In this document: piece by piece, positions 37,253 through 47,176 of the stretch
Layout: every line of letters starts with the position of its first letter
Position numbering within the stretch: the first letter of the stretch is position 1
Source of the DNA: DASVTU01 sp036387415
GTDB taxonomy: Bacteria > Acidobacteriota > Blastocatellia > Pyrinomonadales > Pyrinomonadaceae
Assembly: GCA_036387415.1 (NCBI GenBank)
Contig: DASVTU010000026.1
Span: 1 to 64,000 of the forward strand
Direction of reading: 5' to 3'
DNA: 64,000 bases
Notes under the pieces: generated by a model
What the model was told of the DNA's origin: nothing
The model's database searches: none
Seen by the model: only the letters and a program-made list of their open reading frames with translations
Position numbers and translations under genes: made by a program

Positions 37253-39457
37253 ATGAAAATATTTATCGTTTCTATTCTGATTTTCGCTTTGATAGGCGCG
37301 CCGACTTTCACGTCGCTCGCGCAAACGTCCGGCAACCAAGACCCGCAGGACGACGAAATAGTGGCCGTCGGCGCGAATGAAGTCTTGCTGGACGCCGTGG
37401 TGAAGGACAAGAAGGGTCGTGCGCTGAAAGACCTCAAACCGTCCGACTTTGAAGTCTACGAGGATGGCGTCAGGCAGGAAGTTAGGTCTTTCCGTCTCAT
37501 CACGCGCGGGGCGTCGCGGGCAAGCGAGACGGCGACGGTTCCGCCGCCGTCCGGCACGCAACGTCCTCAGTCGTCGCCACCGTGGAACACGAATCGCGTC
37601 AGCGCGGTCGCACTCGTTTTCGACCGTCTCTCGCCGGACGCGCGTGTGCGTGCGCGCGACGCCGCGCTCAACTATGTGGGCGACGAAGTGCGACCGGACG
37701 ACTTCATCGGTGTCTTCGGCATTGACCTCTCGCTCAGAGTCCTTCAGCCCTTCACGAATCGAGGCCAACTCGTACGCGAGGCCATCCAACGCGCGAGCAC
37801 GAAAAGCCCTTCGACCTACGCTTCCAGCACAGAGCAAATCAGCACACTCTCGCAACGACAGGCGGCGCTTCAGAGTCAGGCGTCCGTGACCGAAGGGGCG
37901 GCAGCGGGTGGCGGGCAGGGAATCGACGCGCAAGCCGCGAACGGGATAGCGGCCAACGCCAACGAGCAGGCGTTCAATCAAATGACTTTGAACGCGCTCG
38001 AAACTTTTGAGCGACTGGAACGCGAGCAGCAGGGTCATGCGACGAGCGACGGTCTGCTCGCCATCATCAACGCGTTGGGACGCCTCCCGGGGCGCAAGGC
38101 GCTTCTCTTCTTCTCGGAGGGGTTGGCGATTCCGGCGGCTGTCGAGTCGCGTTTCCGCTCCGTCATCAGCAACGCCAACCGCGCCAACGTCAGTATCTAC
38201 TCGGTTGACGCGGCGGGTCTGCGCGTCCTCAGTTCCGATGCCGACGCCGGACGCGCGCTGACGGCGCTCGGTCAACGCCGCGCCGCGCAGGCGGCGAGCA
38301 ACAGAGACTTGCCCGGCCCCATGACGCGCGACCTCGAACGCAACGAAGACCTCATGCGACTCAACCCGGAAGGCGGCCTCGGCCAACTCGCCAACGAGAC
38401 GGGCGGCCTCTACATCGGCAGCACCAACAATCCGGGCGAGCGTCTGCGCCAGGTTGACGAAGACCTACATGCCTATTACGTCCTGACCTACAGCCCGCAG
38501 AATCAGAACTTCGATGGTCGTTTCCGGCAAATCAACTTGAAGGTCAACCGTCCCGGCGTGGAAGTCCAGACGCGCAGAGGTTACTACGCCATCAACTCTT
38601 CTTACGCGACGCCCGTGCTCGCCTACGAAGCGCCCGCGCTGGCACTCCTCGGCGGCGGCGGCGCGTCGCAGCCTAACGCGTTCCCCTCCCGCGTCGCCGC
38701 TTTCAGTTTCCCCGAACCAGCTAACACCGGACTCGTCCCCGTGATGGTCGAGGTGCCCGCCAATTCGGTCAACTTCGTCGCCAGCAATGAGAAGAAGTCT
38801 TACGGCACAAACTTTTCGGTCGTCGTGCTTATCAAGGACGAGTCGCAACGCGTCGTCAGCAAGTTGAGCAACCAATACTTGTTGAGCGGCCCGCTCGACA
38901 AACTCGAATCCGCACGGCGAGGAAAAATACTCTTTTACCGCGAGACAAAACTTGAGCCGGGACGCTACAGCATCGCTTCGGTCGTCTACGACGCGACCAA
39001 CGGCCAAGCGAGCACCAACGCCAGCAGCCTCGTCGTCACGGGCGAGAGCCGTGCGCGGCTTCGTCTCAGCAGTATTGTCATCGTCAAAAGCGCCGAGCGC
39101 CTCGCCGCCGACCAGAACACGTCGAACCCTTTCCACTTCGGCGAGGTCATCATCTACCCGAACATGGAAGAACCGCTCAGCAAGACTGTCAGCAAGAATC
39201 TCGCGTTCTTCGTGACCGTCTATCCGGCTGAGGGCGCGAGTGCCGCGCCGAAGTTGAGGCTGGAAATTCTGAAAGGCGGACGCGCGCTCGCGAAGTTGCC
39301 GTTGGAACTCCCTGTGCCGGACGCGACGGGCAGGATTCAATACGCGAGCGCCATCCCGATTGACAAATTTCAGCCCGGCAACTACGAGTTGAAGTTGACG
39401 GCTGAGGACGCGCAGAGCACTGTGACGCGCTCCGAGCAGTTTACGATTGTGCCTTGA
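37253..39457 (+). CDS. Exported VWFA-related protein (TIGR03436 type)
   Basis: Function unknown; family found mainly in Acidobacteriota. A signal peptide ends near SLAQT (residue ~25). The signature region is LLDAVVKDKKGRALKDL followed by KPSDFEVYEDGVRQEVRSF. The VWFA-like core follows (VSAVALVFDRLSPDAR, GVFGIDLSLRVLQPF, GRKALLFFSEGLAIP and DAAGLRVLSSDAD), with LANETGGLYIGSTNN and YYVLTYSPQN closing it. A ~300-residue C-terminal beta-rich region follows. 734 residues, longer than the usual 300-400. The metal-site DxSxS motif is not clear (FDRLS in its place). It lies downstream of the FG-GAP gene and convergent with the seven-haem cytochrome. Confidence 0.88.
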   Translation: MKIFIVSILIFALIGAPTFTSLAQTSGNQDPQDDEIVAVGANEVLLDAVVKDKKGRALKDLKPSDFEVYEDGVRQEVRSFRLITRGASRASETATVPPPSGTQRPQSSPPWNTNRVSAVALVFDRLSPDARVRARDAALNYVGDEVRPDDFIGVFGIDLSLRVLQPFTNRGQLVREAIQRASTKSPSTYASSTEQISTLSQRQAALQSQASVTEGAAAGGGQGIDAQAANGIAANANEQAFNQMTLNALETFERLEREQQGHATSDGLLAIINALGRLPGRKALLFFSEGLAIPAAVESRFRSVISNANRANVSIYSVDAAGLRVLSSDADAGRALTALGQRRAAQAASNRDLPGPMTRDLERNEDLMRLNPEGGLGQLANETGGLYIGSTNNPGERLRQVDEDLHAYYVLTYSPQNQNFDGRFRQINLKVNRPGVEVQTRRGYYAINSSYATPVLAYEAPALALLGGGGASQPNAFPSRVAAFSFPEPANTGLVPVMVEVPANSVNFVASNEKKSYGTNFSVVVLIKDESQRVVSKLSNQYLLSGPLDKLESARRGKILFYRETKLEPGRYSIASVVYDATNGQASTNASSLVVTGESRARLRLSSIVIVKSAERLAADQNTSNPFHFGEVIIYPNMEEPLSKTVSKNLAFFVTVYPAEGASAAPKLRLEILKGGRALAKLPLELPVPDATGRIQYASAIPIDKFQPGNYELKLTAEDAQSTVTRSEQFTIVP

Positions 39458-39514
39458 GATTGACGATTGCGCCTTGTGAGTAGTGTCGCGGCGCGGGGTT
39501 TGGCTGTTGTCCGT

Positions 39515-40729
39515 TCAGTGTGGGAAGGGTTCACCCTTGCGGCTAATCCTGATGCGGTGGTCTGTGAATTGAAAATGCGAGCCGGGAATCTCGACCTTCG
39601 GCATGTGGCACGAAGTGCACGACTGTTGGCTGACCGGACATGCTCTAGCGTCGCGCCCTTCGTCGGCCTCCGCCTTCGCCAGTTGCGCGGACTTCAAGCT
39701 CTGGCCTGAACGGTGACAGGCAAAACATTTCGCGTCGTAGAAGGCCGCGTCCTCTTTCGGGTTCTCGTGTGGGTTATGACAGGCCGTGCAACTCAGACGC
39801 GCGTCGAAGGGGTCGTGGCCTCGGCTGGTGAACATGCGATAGGGCTGAAAGCGCACGCTGTTCAGCCCGCCGAGACTTTTGCTGGCCGACACCTGCTCGG
39901 CGCTGCGATGACAGGAACCACAAAACTCCTGCGATAACTCGTCAGGGTTCATCTTGCCGGGGTTGAAGATGCGCTTGTTCTTGAAATCCTTCAACTCCAT
40001 CGAGGCGATGTGGTCGCCGCCCGGCCCGTGGCACGCCTCGCAACTCACACCCGGAATCAAACGGTCTAAGTGTAGTTGATTGCCGATGGCCGCGCCGGTC
40101 GAATGGCAGGCGAAGCAACTACGCGCCTCGTCCGCGCTGATGGCGCGACCCGCCGCCTCTTCGAGCGTCGGCGGGGCTTTGCGTTCGTAGCCGATAGTCC
40201 AGTCGAGTCCCTTTATCTCTCTGAAGTAACTCAAGCGGCTTTCGTAGAAAGAGCCGTTGTGACGAAAGACGTAGGTCTGTCCGGCCTTGCCCTGCCCGAA
40301 GGAGTAGAGTATCGGCTCGGAGATGGTCTCCTTGCCATCGGTCACGGAGTAGATGCTCTGGTCGCCGCGACGCGTAATCTCGTAAGTGTAGGGGCCGCTG
40401 CGGAAGGTCAGACGCGGGTTGGCGCGGAGCAGTTCGCTCGTTGCCACGGGTTCCAGTGCTCTCCCCATCGCCGTCGCGTGCTGCGTGCGCGCTTCGTCCT
40501 GATGACACTTGGCGCAGGCCTGCGCGCCAACGTAACGCGCGTCTTTGGCCGGACGCCAGGTGGTCGGCGACGGCGCGGACGCGCTCATCGCAGGGCCTTG
40601 CGCGTTCGAGGTGGCCGCACGACTGAGACAGAAGGCGACGCCGAGAAGCGAGGCGAGGACGATTAAGACACGAATCTTTTCATTAACGGAATACATCGAA
40701 AGACGACTAAGGATAGCAGGGCTGTTCAC
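39515..40729 (-). CDS. Exported seven-haem c-type cytochrome
   Basis: Electron-transfer protein of the multihaem family with paired CxxCH sites. Seven motifs are visible: CAKCH (72), CFACH (205), CEACH (230), CGSCH (270), CTACH (314), CFACH (335) and CTSCH (371). A hydrophobic N-terminus (about 19-38) targets it for export. CTACHNPH and CEACHGPGGDH resemble cytochromes of the c554/NapC-associated type. Redox partner and reaction are unknown. Its GTG start overlaps the TGA of the preceding TPR gene (GTGA); an ATG at 40696 is an alternative. It is last in a four-gene minus-strand operon TPR-UnbV-TPR-cytochrome. Confidence 0.9.
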   Translation of the reverse strand: MNSPAILSRLSMYSVNEKIRVLIVLASLLGVAFCLSRAATSNAQGPAMSASAPSPTTWRPAKDARYVGAQACAKCHQDEARTQHATAMGRALEPVATSELLRANPRLTFRSGPYTYEITRRGDQSIYSVTDGKETISEPILYSFGQGKAGQTYVFRHNGSFYESRLSYFREIKGLDWTIGYERKAPPTLEEAAGRAISADEARSCFACHSTGAAIGNQLHLDRLIPGVSCEACHGPGGDHIASMELKDFKNKRIFNPGKMNPDELSQEFCGSCHRSAEQVSASKSLGGLNSVRFQPYRMFTSRGHDPFDARLSCTACHNPHENPKEDAAFYDAKCFACHRSGQSLKSAQLAKAEADEGRDARACPVSQQSCTSCHMPKVEIPGSHFQFTDHRIRISRKGEPFPH

Positions 40730-42084
40730 TTCGGCTGCGCGGGCTGTTCGCTTCCAGCGTTATCTTCGGGAAGCGCGGAGCCTGAAGTCTCGCCGCGTCC
40801 GGCGGCGGCTTCGGCCTGTTGGTTGAGCCGCGTGAACGTTTCGCGCGCGCGGTCGGCGTCCGCTTTGCGGTTGGCCTTGCTGTAGGCGCGTGTGAGCGCG
40901 AAATAAATTTTCGGCTCGGTGGGAACCATGCGTCCGGCGAGTTCGAGTTCTTCGATGGCACGCGCGTTCTGCCCTACGTCAAAGAGCAGCCGACCGAGAA
41001 TGTAGTGACCGAGCGGAAGACGCGGGTACAGCTTGACGGCCTCTTCGGCGAGCGGCAGACCTGCGGCGGCTTCCTTGTTTCGGAGTTTGACGTAAGCGAT
41101 TTGGATACGCGCCAACGCATGCTTCGGCGAGTTCTTGAGTTCGCGCTCGAAGGCGGCAATCGCGCCTTCGTCGTCGCGGTTGCCGAGCAGGAAACGACCG
41201 TAGGCATACTGCGCGTTCGGGAAAGTCGGGTAGTCTTTCGCCAGCAGTTCGTACTCGCGCGTGGCGTCGGCGACGTTCTTCTGCGCGCTGAAATGTTCGG
41301 CCATGCCAGCGCGTCTGACGGCTGCGCGGTCGCGGTAGTTGATGTCAACCTGCTTCGGCAGCATCGCCATCCGCAGCACCGACAGACCGAGACCGATGAT
41401 TAAGTCCTCGCTCTTTAAGCCCTCGAAGCTGAGCGTGCCGAGCGTCTGTTGCGCGCGCTCGAACTCGCCTTTGTAAGTCGAGAGGATGCCTTCGTGGTAG
41501 CGCATGACGCGCGTCAACTCTACATTGTCACCGATGCCGAGCGAGCGGCCTTGCTGGATGTGCGTGAGGGCGTCGTCGTAGCGTTCCAACTGAAACTCGC
41601 AGAGGCCGAGCATCGCCCAGACAGCTCCCGCTTTGGGTTGAAGTCTCGCTGCCTCGGCGAACGCCCGCGCGGCCTCCGTGTAGTTGTTGCGGTCGTAGTA
41701 GAGCGTCGCCAGATACCACCAGCCTTCAGCCCACTGCGGCTGCGCGCCGATGGCTTTGCGATAAAGACCAATCGCCTCGTCAACCCGGTCGCCTTCGCGC
41801 GCGGCGTTGGCCTCGGCCACCAGTTTGTCGAAATCTTGCTGAGAGACAGGCTGCGTCTGCGACGCGGGAGTTTGCGGAGCGCCGGATGCGGCGGTTGTGG
41901 CGGTCGTCGTGCGGGAACGTCCGGCGCGGCGACGTTGCTGTTGTCCCGACGCAGTAGAGAAACCGACTAAGGCGAGACATCCTAGCAGGCACAGACTCAA
42001 AACAACGCGGCGGCGCGGTTGGTTGATGCGTGTCAGTTGCGGCGACTCCTGACATGCATGTTGATTAAGACGATTTGCTTTCAT
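40726..42084 (-). CDS. Exported TPR protein (452 residues)
   Basis: Probable protein-interaction scaffold in the envelope. A signal sequence (RRRVVLSLCLLGCLALVGF, ending near ASGQQ) precedes a Ser/Thr-rich linker and about eight tetratricopeptide repeats (e.g. WWYLATLYYDRNNYTEAARAF split; AVWAMLGLCEFQLERYDDAL; AQYAYGRFLLGNRDDEGAI; LGHYILGRLLFDVGQNARAI). No catalytic domain seen. Stop overlaps the start of the cytochrome gene and the start lies 24 bp after the UnbV gene, so tight co-expression is expected. The neighbours imply a role in presenting or assembling the cytochrome or FG-GAP protein, but this is inference. Confidence 0.85.
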   Translation of the reverse strand: MKANRLNQHACQESPQLTRINQPRRRVVLSLCLLGCLALVGFSTASGQQQRRRAGRSRTTTATTAASGAPQTPASQTQPVSQQDFDKLVAEANAAREGDRVDEAIGLYRKAIGAQPQWAEGWWYLATLYYDRNNYTEAARAFAEAARLQPKAGAVWAMLGLCEFQLERYDDALTHIQQGRSLGIGDNVELTRVMRYHEGILSTYKGEFERAQQTLGTLSFEGLKSEDLIIGLGLSVLRMAMLPKQVDINYRDRAAVRRAGMAEHFSAQKNVADATREYELLAKDYPTFPNAQYAYGRFLLGNRDDEGAIAAFERELKNSPKHALARIQIAYVKLRNKEAAAGLPLAEEAVKLYPRLPLGHYILGRLLFDVGQNARAIEELELAGRMVPTEPKIYFALTRAYSKANRKADADRARETFTRLNQQAEAAAGRGETSGSALPEDNAGSEQPAQPK

Positions 42085-42108
42085 AACTTCATCCGAGACT
42101 CTTGCGCG

Positions 42109-43791
42109 TCACTTCGCGCCCTTGAGACTCTCACCTTCGACGACCTTGATGTAAGTGTTTACAGGAAGGTTTGAGAGCTTGTCTACTCTGCCGCTCGGCC
42201 AGCGAATCTCCACGCTCTCAATCTTGCCGCCGCGCCCCGCGCCGAGGATTTCGCGCGGGTCGTGTGAGGCGAGATAACTCCCGCCGTTCGTCTTGAGGCG
42301 GCTAAACTTCGCGCCACCCGCCTGCCAGGTGATGAGCGCGCCGACCGCCGCCGCATTGCTTTTGGTGGCGACGAGTTGGAGGCCGAGCCAGTTGTTGCGG
42401 TTGCCGCCCTCGTTCCTGAGCAACAGGGGTGCTTCGCCGTTGTTAGAGACGAGCACGTCCGTGTCGCCATCGTTATCGTAGTCGGCGACGGCGAGGCCGC
42501 GCGCCGGATAAGTTTTGGCGAAGGCCGCACCCGACTGCGCGCTCACGTCGCGGTAAGTGCGCCCCGTATTCTCAAACATCAGAAGCGGCTCTTTGTACTT
42601 GACGCGTGTGGTCAGCGTCTCAACCATGTCGTCGGGGTGGCCGTTGGCGAGCAGGAGGTCTGGGTCGCCGTCGTTGTCGTAATCGAAGAACTTCAAACCC
42701 CACCCGCTCATGAGACGCGTCGCGGAAGCAATCTCGCCCGGTTCGTCGATGAAAGTCGAATCCTTCTGGTTGTGATAGAGGCTGAACAACTCCTGGTCGA
42801 TGTTGGCGACAAAGAGGTCTTGCCAGCCGTCGTTGTCGTAGTCGGTCGCGTCCACGCCCATGCCTGAGCGCGGACTTCCACCCTCACTGTAAGCGACGCC
42901 GGAGGTCAACCCCGCTTCCTCGAACTTCCCCGTGCCTTTGTTGATGAAGAGGAAGTTGGGCATCGTGTCGTTGGCGACGAAGAGGTCTGTCCAACCGTCA
43001 TTGTTGATGTCAGTAGCCGTCGCGCCGAACGACTTGCCGGGCGAGTCTGCGATGCCTGACTCTTTGCTCACGTCGGTGAACGTCGAGTTGCCGTTATTGC
43101 GAAAGAGGCGACTCGGTTGCGGCTTGAAGACGCGCGGGATGCAGTAATACTTCTGTCCGAGCCGGTTGTTGCCGCAACTCATCTCCTTGTTGTAGAGCAC
43201 GAAGCTTGAGACGAAGAGGTCTAACTTTCCATCCTTGTCGTAGTCGAACCAGACGGCGCAGGTAGACCATCCCGGCGCGGCCACGCCCGACTTGCTTGTG
43301 ACATCCATGAACGTCCCGTTGCCGTTGTTGCGGTAGAGGATGTTGCTGCCGTAGCCCGTCACGTAGAGGTCTTGCCAGCCATCGTTGTCATAATCTGCGG
43401 CAGCGCCTCCCATGCCGAACGTGCCTCCGGCGACGCCTGCTTTGTCCGTCACGTCAGTAAACGTGCCATTGCGGTTGTTGCGGTAGAGCGCGTTCTTGAG
43501 CGGCTGTTTGGGCGTGTAGAAATCCGACGCGCCGCTGTTGACGAGGTAAATGTCCATCCAACCGTCGTTGTCGTAGTCGAAGAAGACGCAGCCCGCGCCG
43601 ACCGTCTCCGGCAAGTAACGCTCCTGCGACTGGACGTTGTTGTGAACCCAACTGATACCACTCTCCTTCGGAGCGACCTCGGCGAAAGAGACGGGCGCGG
43701 CCTGCTGCTGCGGCTGTGCATAGAGCACGCGCGCCTGTGCGCCGTAGAGCGTGGCGGCCAGGAGGGAGAGGATAAAAAATCTACGTATCAA
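42109..43791 (-). CDS. Exported FG-GAP/UnbV (CRTAC1-type) beta-propeller protein, second copy
   Basis: Same architecture as the protein at 35.4-37.1 kb: signal peptide ([17 protein letters not shown], ending YAQPQ), FG-GAP loops ([86 protein letters not shown]) and a C-terminal ASPIC/UnbV domain ([33 protein letters not shown]). 560 residues. Start is a TTG at 43791 with AAGGAAG six bases upstream. It lies 20 bp after one TPR gene and 24 bp before another. The two paralogues differ enough to be an old duplication. Confidence 0.9.
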   Translation of the reverse strand: MIRRFFILSLLAATLYGAQARVLYAQPQQQAAPVSFAEVAPKESGISWVHNNVQSQERYLPETVGAGCVFFDYDNDGWMDIYLVNSGASDFYTPKQPLKNALYRNNRNGTFTDVTDKAGVAGGTFGMGGAAADYDNDGWQDLYVTGYGSNILYRNNGNGTFMDVTSKSGVAAPGWSTCAVWFDYDKDGKLDLFVSSFVLYNKEMSCGNNRLGQKYYCIPRVFKPQPSRLFRNNGNSTFTDVSKESGIADSPGKSFGATATDINNDGWTDLFVANDTMPNFLFINKGTGKFEEAGLTSGVAYSEGGSPRSGMGVDATDYDNDGWQDLFVANIDQELFSLYHNQKDSTFIDEPGEIASATRLMSGWGLKFFDYDNDGDPDLLLANGHPDDMVETLTTRVKYKEPLLMFENTGRTYRDVSAQSGAAFAKTYPARGLAVADYDNDGDTDVLVSNNGEAPLLLRNEGGNRNNWLGLQLVATKSNAAAVGALITWQAGGAKFSRLKTNGGSYLASHDPREILGAGRGGKIESVEIRWPSGRVDKLSNLPVNTYIKVVEGESLKGAK

Positions 43792-43811
43792 GCAAAGCTT
43801 CCTTTCGAGCT

Positions 43812-45029
43812 TTAAGGCTTTTTCGTGGCCTCGACGCCTTCGCTGTTTGTCTGGCTTGCGGGCGGCTGCGACTGTCGCTCGCGCTCGCGCTGCGTTTCGG
43901 GCGTCGGCTCTTTCTTCTGCTGTTCCTCGTTGAGTCGCTGGATGATGGTGCGCTCGCGTTCGGCGTCGGCGGTGCGATTCAGTTTGAAGTAGAGTCGCGC
44001 CAGTAGGACGTGGGCGGCGGTGAATTCCGGGAGACGTTTGACGAGGCGTTCAAGCAGCGCGACGGCTTCCTCGGTCGAACCTTTGGCCTGCGCTAGTTGC
44101 GCCATCTGATAGAGCGCCGCCACATCGTCGGGTCTCATATTGAGCGCCGCCTTGAGCCGCGCGGAGGCTTCTTCGAGCCGCCCGTCTTCGCGTAGCATCC
44201 AGCCGAGGCGGACGTTGGCGTTAAAGTCGCGCGGGTTGATTTCAAGTTCGGCGGCATACTCCTTGATGGCCTCCTCGCGGTTGCCTGCGAACAGGTAAGC
44301 GTTGCCGAGTTGGGAATGGAGCGTCGGGAGTCGCGGATTAAGAAGGCTCGCCGTTTTGAATTCTTCTATCGCCTTCGGAAAGTCTTTGACGGCCAGGTGC
44401 AACGACCCGACGATGAGATGCGCGTCGGCGGTTTCGACTTGCCGGAAGACTTTGTTGACCAGCGGCTCGGCCTTCTCCGTCTGGTTGAGGCTGATGTAGG
44501 TGGTGCCGAGCGCGTAGGCGGCGGCGGAGTTGTCGGGCTGTGCATTGTAGACCGCTTCGAGTTCGGTAACGGCCTCGGAGAGTTTGTTGAGTTGGAAATA
44601 ACAGAGGCCGAGCAGGAGACGTGCCTGATAGTTGGTTGGTTGCGCTGTTGCCACTTTAGCCAACTCGCGCGCGGCGGCGTCGAAATCCTCCGTTTTGTAA
44701 TGAGCGATGCCGAGATTCAATCTGATGTCGTGCTGCTTAGGTTCGACGGCGAGCGCCTCGTTGTAACGCTTAATCGCTTCGCCGTACTGTCCCAAACGCC
44801 CATAGACGACGCCGAGATTCGAGAGCGCGTCCACGCGACGCGGCACGCCGCGCAACGCTGCCTCGTAAGCGGCGCGTGCGCCTTCCATGTCGCCCTTCTG
44901 TTGCAGCGCGACGCCCCGCGCGAAGTCGGTTTCTGATTGTCGAACAGCGTCCGGCGATTGACGAACGGCGTCCGGTTCTTGAGCGGAGGCGAGTGTCACC
45001 GCAAAAGACAGGATGAGACTTAAAATCAT
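43812..45029 (-). CDS. Exported TPR protein, first gene of the UnbV/cytochrome operon
   Basis: About ten tetratricopeptide repeats follow a signal peptide ([17 protein letters not shown]), e.g. [41 protein letters not shown] and [22 protein letters not shown] short internal duplication [14 protein letters not shown] lies just after the cleavage site, and the C-terminus ([20 protein letters not shown], then PPASQTNS) is charged and probably disordered. The ATG at 45029 is chosen because it opens the signal peptide; no good ribosome site was found, and GTG/TTG starts further upstream (to 45176) remain possible. Role inferred as envelope scaffold for the downstream FG-GAP and multihaem proteins. 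Confidence 0.8.
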   Translation of the reverse strand: MILSLILSFAVTLASAQEPDAVRQSPDAVRQSETDFARGVALQQKGDMEGARAAYEAALRGVPRRVDALSNLGVVYGRLGQYGEAIKRYNEALAVEPKQHDIRLNLGIAHYKTEDFDAAARELAKVATAQPTNYQARLLLGLCYFQLNKLSEAVTELEAVYNAQPDNSAAAYALGTTYISLNQTEKAEPLVNKVFRQVETADAHLIVGSLHLAVKDFPKAIEEFKTASLLNPRLPTLHSQLGNAYLFAGNREEAIKEYAAELEINPRDFNANVRLGWMLREDGRLEEASARLKAALNMRPDDVAALYQMAQLAQAKGSTEEAVALLERLVKRLPEFTAAHVLLARLYFKLNRTADAERERTIIQRLNEEQQKKEPTPETQRERERQSQPPASQTNSEGVEATKKP

Positions 45030-45320
45030 ATAACGCTGTTTGATTGGGAGCAGCCGTGCTTTGAATTTTTGCACAAGTGCAAGTGATGCGGGGAGCAATC
45101 TACCTCTCACGCTTGCGCGCCGGAGTATAGCATCAACGCTCGCGCCCCAACAAACAGCCCCTTTTTCGTCGCGCACGCACGCCGACTCGACGGCTTCATA
45201 AATAAATTTAAATCTGTGACATTAAAATAAATTAAATCTGCGAGTGGATAAAGTAGTAATCTGTAGTTTACTCTGCTCGCATAACGCATGGGCGGAGGAC
45301 GGCGCGAAAGTCTTTTAAGG

Positions 45321-45527
45321 ATGATGAGAACCAGGGTAATCAACAACAGTTCCAACTCGACGGGTCACAACACGGTTCTTTCGCTTTTGCGGGTCATGCG
45401 TGCGGTGCAACCGATTTGCCGCGCCGAACAGGCGCGCGTCCCGAACTTGAACCACAGTACAATCATGGAGATTGTCACCCCACTGCTGGCCGAAGGGATT
45501 TTGCAGGAGGGCGAAACCGCTCGATGA
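45321..45527 (+). pseudogene. Orphan ROK-type winged-helix domain (truncated regulator)
   Basis: The 68-residue product contains NTVLSLLRVMRAVQPICRAEQARV followed by LNHSTIMEIVTPLLAEGILQE (both split here). This aligns with the N-terminal DNA-binding domain of the two ROK regulators in this window (IVLNYVRERGPISRAEIARE... STVSTIIDALVADGMVEE). The protein stops at GETAR where the sugar-binding domain should begin (GESTGGRRP in the intact ones). Its TGA overlaps the ATG of the cytochrome gene (ATGA). It may be a degenerate ROK gene or a small DNA-binding protein in its own right; the open frame and the overlap argue that it can still be translated. Confidence 0.55.
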
Positions 45528-45928
45528 AAACGTTCGTCAAATGCGTGGTTCTCTTCGTCACATTTTTGTTGTGCGGCGGATTTCTGTTGCGTTCATCTCA
45601 CGTCGGGGCGCGAGCGAGAGCGGAGGATGTGGAGACGAAATCCGTTGCGCGCGGGCAAACGGCTCAAGCCGCGAAGTTGTTTAATGAAAAGTGCGCGAGG
45701 TGTCATGGCGCGGACGGGCGCGGGCGCACTGTGATAGGCGACATGCTTGGCACGCCCGACTTCACGAACGAGAAGTGGTGGGAGGATGACAAGAGCGAGC
45801 GGCGTTTCGTCCAGTCCATCACCAACGGGAAAGGCGAAATGCCCGCGTTCGGGAAAAAGCTCTCCCGGCGTGAGGTCGGCAATCTCGCGGCTTACGTGCG
45901 CGGCTTTCGCCAGAAGCCTGCACGCTAG
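45524..45928 (+). CDS. Exported one-haem cytochrome c
   Basis: Small class I c-type cytochrome for periplasmic electron transfer. A signal peptide (MKTFVKCVVLFVTFLLCGGF) is followed by the haem site KCARCHGADGRGRT (CARCH at about residues 59-63), and the distal methionine ligand in GKGEMPAFGKKLS, then LAAYVRGF, the usual C-terminal helix. 134 residues. ATG 45524 overlaps the stop of the truncated ROK frame; AGGAGG lies 14 bases upstream, inside that frame. Its 3' end overlaps the end of the convergent ROK gene by 4 bp. A possible redox partner is the seven-haem cytochrome 5 kb away. Confidence 0.9.
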   Translation: MKTFVKCVVLFVTFLLCGGFLLRSSHVGARARAEDVETKSVARGQTAQAAKLFNEKCARCHGADGRGRTVIGDMLGTPDFTNEKWWEDDKSERRFVQSITNGKGEMPAFGKKLSRREVGNLAAYVRGFRQKPAR

Positions 45929-47121
45929 ACCAAAGATGCGTAAGCGAACTTGTTGGCGAGCACCAGACTCAGTGCGCCCATTAGAGTTGTTTGCTCACCG
46001 AGCGTCGAAGCGACGATGCGCGCCGTGGGCAAGCCGCGCCTGACGCTCCTTTCCACCGTTTCCCCAAAGACTCCCGCGACCAGAGGCCAAGCCCTCGCGA
46101 TTGAGCCGCCGACGACGACCAATTCCGGGCTAAAACCGACAATCAAATTAGAGATACCGATGCTCACGTATTTCGCCGTCTCGACGAGCGCGGTCTGCGC
46201 CGCCGTCTCTCCGTCGAGCGCGCGGTCTATCAGTTCGGCGAAGGTCAAAGGTGTTTGCCCGTCAGTCCTCCCCGTCTGTCTCGCGTGACGCGCCAACGCC
46301 GCCCGCCCCGAAGCGAAAGCCTCCCAACAATCGCGGCTACCGCAGGAGCAGGCGACAGGCGCTTGCTGACCGATAATCATGTGTCCGAACTCGCCCGCCG
46401 CTCCGCCCGCGCCGCGATAAATCTGCCCGTCGAAGATGATGCCTGTGCCGACGCCTTCCGAGACGAAGACCATGATGAAGTCGCGTGCGCTGCTCACTTC
46501 GGGACGCCCGAACCATAACTCCGCGAGTGCCGCCGCGTTGGCGTCGTTATCTATGTTGACGCTCAACCCCGTGGCCGTAGAGACGCGCCGCTCGACCTCA
46601 AGGTCGCGCCAGTTGAAGTAAGGAACGTAGAGTGCTTTGCCCTGAAGCGGGTCAACGAGGCCGGGCAGGATAACGCCGACTCCGGCGAGTTCTTCGCCGT
46701 GGCGTTGCTTGGCGTCGAGCACGCATTCGATGGCGCGGCTGATGGTCTTCTCGAAATCGGAGTCGGTAGCGAACGCCTCGCTTTCGAGCACGCGCCCCGC
46801 CAAGTCGCTCGTCGCCACGGTCGTCCGCGTGGGAGTTATATCAATGCCGACGGCAGCCGCACCGGAGGCGCGCAGGCGCAAGAGCGTCGGGCGACGCCCT
46901 CCCGTGGATTCACCCTCGCCTATCTCCTCGACCATGCCGTCGGCGACGAGCGCGTCAATGATGGTCGAAACCGTGGAGCGTTGCAGCACAGTCTCGCGTG
47001 CTATCTCGGCGCGCGAGATGGGGCCTCGCTCGCGCACGTAGTTGAGCACGATTTGGCGATTGATGTCGCGCATCGTGCTGAAATGTGCGGGCTGTGCTCG
47101 TCTCAGGTCAATTCGTCGCAT
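45925..47121 (-). CDS. ROK-family transcriptional regulator, complete zinc site
   Basis: Probable sugar-responsive repressor and paralogue of the regulator at 15.0-16.2 kb. Winged helix about residues 15-72 (MRDINRQIVLNYVRERGPI, SRAEIARETVLQRSTVSTII), then the ROK domain: VGIDITPTRT, NIDNDANAAALAELWFG, EGVGTGIIFDG and the zinc motif GEFGHM...CSCGSRDCWE with all three cysteines. The ATP-site DxGxT is DITPT, so kinase activity is unlikely. 398 residues. Divergent from the Gfo/Idh/MocA gene; a CRP-like palindrome lies between them. Either ROK protein could bind the shared operator. Confidence 0.92.
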   Translation of the reverse strand: MRRIDLRRAQPAHFSTMRDINRQIVLNYVRERGPISRAEIARETVLQRSTVSTIIDALVADGMVEEIGEGESTGGRRPTLLRLRASGAAAVGIDITPTRTTVATSDLAGRVLESEAFATDSDFEKTISRAIECVLDAKQRHGEELAGVGVILPGLVDPLQGKALYVPYFNWRDLEVERRVSTATGLSVNIDNDANAAALAELWFGRPEVSSARDFIMVFVSEGVGTGIIFDGQIYRGAGGAAGEFGHMIIGQQAPVACSCGSRDCWEAFASGRAALARHARQTGRTDGQTPLTFAELIDRALDGETAAQTALVETAKYVSIGISNLIVGFSPELVVVGGSIARAWPLVAGVFGETVERSVRRGLPTARIVASTLGEQTTLMGALSLVLANKFAYASLV

Positions 47122-47176
47122 AAGGTCGGAAACCGTCGAAACCTCTGTCGTTGCGTCACATTGAAGGGTAGCTATA

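Noticed and set aside
37133..38386. 417-residue minus-strand frame opposite the VWFA gene
   Set aside because: Arg-rich shadow; the plus strand has a signal peptide and the VWFA-related signature.
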